Positions 6,602 to 8,817 of a stretch of DNA of 8,817 nucleotides are shown here, in pieces (the stretch's first letter is position 1; each line of letters begins with the position of its first letter). The position numbers and the translations under genes are program-made. Origin of the DNA: an uncultured Lachnospiraceae bacterium (GTDB lineage Bacteria > Bacillota > Clostridia > Lachnospirales > Lachnospiraceae). The notes under the pieces are model-generated. The model worked only from the letters and a program-made list of their open reading frames with translations, searched no databases and was not told where the DNA came from. The stretch lies in assembly GCA_910585895.1 (NCBI GenBank), contig CAJUHY010000079.1:1-8817 (forward strand), written 5' to 3'.

Positions 6602-6629
6602 CTGCTCGTCTCCAAACTGAGACAGGCAG
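6602..6629 (-). other. Intercistronic RNA hairpin between iorB and the paaK-type gene
   Basis: On the transcribed strand CTGCCTGTCTC and GAGACGAGCAG can pair as an 11-bp stem with one mismatch and one G-U pair around the loop AGTTTG. It is followed by TATATAG rather than a T-run, so it is not a convincing terminator. It begins only a few bases after the iorB stop and lies about 28 bases before the likely paaK start. It could be a processing or stability element that sets the ratio of ligase to oxidoreductase. The structure is seen; the role is inference. Confidence 0.45.
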
Positions 6630-6636
6630 CTCCTCT

Positions 6637-7206
6637 CTACTCCCCGCGCCCAAGCAGGAACGCTTTTTGATTCATCGCAGCAAATTTAGCAGGAACGCAT
6701 TCTTCAATAGCTTTCTGCCATTTCCCCACCGGAATGTCAAAATATTTAGACAACCGACCCATCAGTACAATATTAACTGCCTTGGCGGAACCTGCCTCCT
6801 CGGCAAGTGACAGACAATCCATATCATCTACCTGAATTCCTAAAGACTGTATCTTTTCAATCAGATTTTCCGGATAAGCTGCTGCCCCGGTTATTACCGG
6901 CATAGGATCAATTTCCTGTGTGTTTACAACAATCCGGCCGCCTTCTTTTAAATATTCCACGTAACGCGCAGCTTCTAATTTCTCGAAAGAGACAATAAAA
7001 TCAGCCTCTCCTCTATCAATAATTGGGGAGTATACCTTTTCTCCAAACCGCACATAGGTAACAACGCTTCCGCCGCGCTGGCTCATGCCATGCACTTCAG
7101 ATACTTTCACATCATACCCTTCTGAAAGGAGCAGATGTCCTAACAGTTTACTGGCAAGCAAGGAACCCTGTCCCCCCACTCCTACAATCATAATATTCTT
7201 CGTCAT
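6637..7206 (-). CDS. iorB: Indolepyruvate ferredoxin oxidoreductase, beta subunit
   Basis: Gamma-type (PFOR/KFOR gamma domain) subunit that pairs with IorA to form the arylpyruvate:ferredoxin oxidoreductase. The 189-residue length is normal for IorB. The N-terminus carries the nucleotide/CoA-binding-like glycine loop GVGGQG at residues 9-14. The conserved family segment HGMSQRGGSV follows near residues 39-48, and VNIVLMG lies near 145-151. The ATG at 7206 overlaps the iorA TGA in an ATGA arrangement, and GGGAGGTG lies about 5 bases upstream inside iorA. This implies translational coupling and 1:1 synthesis. The call is secure from family motifs and from its position directly after iorA. Confidence 0.96.
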   Translation of the reverse strand: MTKNIMIVGVGGQGSLLASKLLGHLLLSEGYDVKVSEVHGMSQRGGSVVTYVRFGEKVYSPIIDRGEADFIVSFEKLEAARYVEYLKEGGRIVVNTQEIDPMPVITGAAAYPENLIEKIQSLGIQVDDMDCLSLAEEAGSAKAVNIVLMGRLSKYFDIPVGKWQKAIEECVPAKFAAMNQKAFLLGRGE

Positions 7207-8817
7207 CTCTGCACCTCCCCCGGCTGTAACGCTTCAAACTTACATAACTGCTCGCAAACACCGCAGCCCACACAGAGCGTATTGTCGATGACTGCTTTTT
7301 TATTCTTCATGCTGATTGCCGGACAGCCAAGGCGCATACAGGATTTGCAGCCTACGCATTTATCCTCTATCGCACGGATTGGCGGCTGATGTTTCACATA
7401 TTTCAGCAAAGCACAGGGACGTCTGCTGATAATCACAGACGGCTCGTCTGCCGCAAGTTCTTCCTTAATGACCCTGTCGCATTCTTCCAGATTATAGGGG
7501 TCAATGACAGAGACGCGCCCAAAGCCCATGGCACGGCAAAGACTTTCCAAATCAATTTTACCTGCCGGGTCTCCCTTGATATTGTATCCGGTCGTGGGAT
7601 TTTGCTGATGCCCGGTCATGCCAGTGATGGAATTATCTAAAATAATCACCGTAGAATTGCTCTGATTATATGCAATATTGGCAAGTCCCGTCATACCGGA
7701 GTGCATAAATGTCGAGTCACCGATAACTGCCACGGTCTTTCCCTCGCTCTCTGCTCCCAAAGCCTTATTAAATCCATGGATGGAACTGATGGAAGCCCCC
7801 ATGCACAGCGTCATTTCCATAGCGCTGAGAGGCGCCACTGCCCCCAGCGTATAGCAGCCGATATCCCCGAGAACCGTACACTTATTCTTAGATAATATGT
7901 AGAACAGGCCTCTGTGCGGACAACCGGCACACATCACAGGCGGACGTCCGGGCAGATTTTCATCGAGGCTCTTATACGCCGGCGCTTCCTTCCCTAACTT
8001 CTCTGCAATCAAATTCTGTGAGTACTCTCCTTCCAACGGAAACGTTTCTTTGCCAATCACAGTCAATCCCAGTTTCTTACAGTGATCCTCAATTACCGGG
8101 TCTAACTCCTCCACAATTGCCAGTTTGTCCACCTTCGCTGCAAAATCAAGAATCAATTGTTCAGGCAGCGGATAAATCATGCCAAGCTTCAAGATGCTTG
8201 CCTGGTCCCCAAACACTTCCTTCACATACTGGTAACTTGTGGAAGACGTGATAATGCCTAATTTTGTATCTCCCATTTCCAAGCGGTTGAACTGACAATT
8301 ATCAGCATAATCTGCAAGCTTACGTGTACGTTCCTCCACAATTGGATGACGGCGGATTGCATTGCCCGGCATCATCACATATTTGGCAATGTTCTTCTCA
8401 TAAGGACGCTGTTTGCCCTCTTCCCTTATGCCTAATTCCACAATACTCTGAGAATGCGCAACTCTTGTACACATCTTAACGATAACTGGCGTATCGTATT
8501 CTTCTGAAAGGTCATATGCCTTTTTCACAAACTCACATGCCTCCGCAGAATCTGACGGCTCCAACATTGGTATTTTCGCCGCAGCCGCATAATGGCGGGA
8601 ATCCTGTTCATTCTGTGAGGAATGCATACCTGCGTCATCTGCTACACAGATTACCATACCTGCGTTTACACCAGTGTAAGAACAGGTGAATAAGGGGTCT
8701 GCTGCAACATTCAATCCCACATGTTTCATTCCGCAAAAACTTCTCTTACCTGCCAGGGATGCGCCAAACGCTGCCTCCATAGCCACTTTCTCATTAGGAG
8801 CCCACTCACAGTAGATT
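7203..8817 (-). CDS. iorA: Indolepyruvate ferredoxin oxidoreductase, alpha subunit (5' end outside window)
   Basis: Catalytic, thiamine-diphosphate-dependent subunit of cytosolic IorAB, which oxidatively decarboxylates indolepyruvate and other arylpyruvates with CoA and ferredoxin to arylacetyl-CoA, CO2 and reduced ferredoxin. The frame stays open to the right edge: codons before the GTG at 8786 read IYCEWAPNEK, a typical conserved IorA stretch, so that GTG is internal and roughly 50-60 N-terminal residues are missing. Counting from that GTG, a CAGCPHRG motif lies near 286-293. A ThDP/Mg site begins with GDS at 356-358 and ends with Asn near 385. A C-terminal 2[4Fe-4S] ferredoxin domain has cysteines 477/480/483/488 and 505/508/511/515. 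The last cysteine is followed by Lys instead of the more common Pro. The stop codon overlaps the iorB start (ATGA). Family assignment is very secure; the preferred arylpyruvate is not visible. Confidence 0.96.
   Translation of the reverse strand, partial: IYCEWAPNEKVAMEAAFGASLAGKRSFCGMKHVGLNVAADPLFTCSYTGVNAGMVICVADDAGMHSSQNEQDSRHYAAAAKIPMLEPSDSAEACEFVKKAYDLSEEYDTPVIVKMCTRVAHSQSIVELGIREEGKQRPYEKNIAKYVMMPGNAIRRHPIVEERTRKLADYADNCQFNRLEMGDTKLGIITSSTSYQYVKEVFGDQASILKLGMIYPLPEQLILDFAAKVDKLAIVEELDPVIEDHCKKLGLTVIGKETFPLEGEYSQNLIAEKLGKEAPAYKSLDENLPGRPPVMCAGCPHRGLFYILSKNKCTVLGDIGCYTLGAVAPLSAMEMTLCMGASISSIHGFNKALGAESEGKTVAVIGDSTFMHSGMTGLANIAYNQSNSTVIILDNSITGMTGHQQNPTTGYNIKGDPAGKIDLESLCRAMGFGRVSVIDPYNLEECDRVIKEELAADEPSVIISRRPCALLKYVKHQPPIRAIEDKCVGCKSCMRLGCPAISMKNKKAVIDNTLCVGCGVCEQLCKFEALQPGEVQR

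Noticed and set aside
1..8817. CRISPR arrays, tRNA or rRNA genes, insertion sequences or attachment sites.
   Set aside because: No regularly spaced repeats beyond the two 12-mers, no transposase-like protein, and no recognisable tRNA or rRNA segments were seen on either strand.

Overview
The window looks like a piece of a Clostridia chromosome, probably a gut Lachnospiraceae-type anaerobe. The reasons are strong GGAGG-type ribosome binding sites, a ferredoxin-linked 2-oxoacid oxidoreductase, an AgrC/AgrA-like two-component pair, and a secreted protein with an InlB-type (Listeria-Bacteroides) repeat. The taxonomic call is inference. Every gene I support is on the minus strand, so the window is read from right to left.

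Right part (about 3542-8817, more GC-rich): an aryl-2-oxoacid and CoA-ester cluster. It starts with iorA, whose N-terminus lies beyond the right edge. iorB overlaps it by 4 bases, followed by a phenylacetate-CoA ligase family gene (paaK type). A likely terminator comes next, then a second AMP-forming acyl-CoA synthetase. IorAB decarboxylates aromatic 2-oxoacids made from Trp, Phe or Tyr to arylacetyl-CoA and reduces ferredoxin. The ligases connect arylacetates (or another acid, for the second one) to their CoA esters. This would fit fermentation of aromatic amino acids to indoleacetate or phenylacetate, or the reverse assimilation of aryl acids.

Middle (1457-3493, more AT-rich): a LytTR response regulator followed by a polytopic GHKL sensor kinase, similar in architecture to AgrA/AgrC. 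No agrB or agrD is in the window.

Left part (1-1456): the 259-base gap after the kinase is not empty. It holds two identical 12-base direct repeats, 20 bp apart, that look like a LytTR operator. It also holds a strong hairpin/T-tract terminator, a possible promoter embedded in that terminator, and a 16-codon micro-ORF with a very good ribosome binding site whose product is rich in Trp, Phe and Arg. Then comes a secreted InlB-repeat protein that stops abruptly at the start of its second repeat. A helical region continues in another frame, which suggests one secreted protein of about 380 residues split by a one-base frameshift. Bases 1-53 show nothing I can interpret.

The most interesting hypothesis is that operator, micro-ORF and secreted protein are the output, or a self-regulating part, of the LytTR two-component system.
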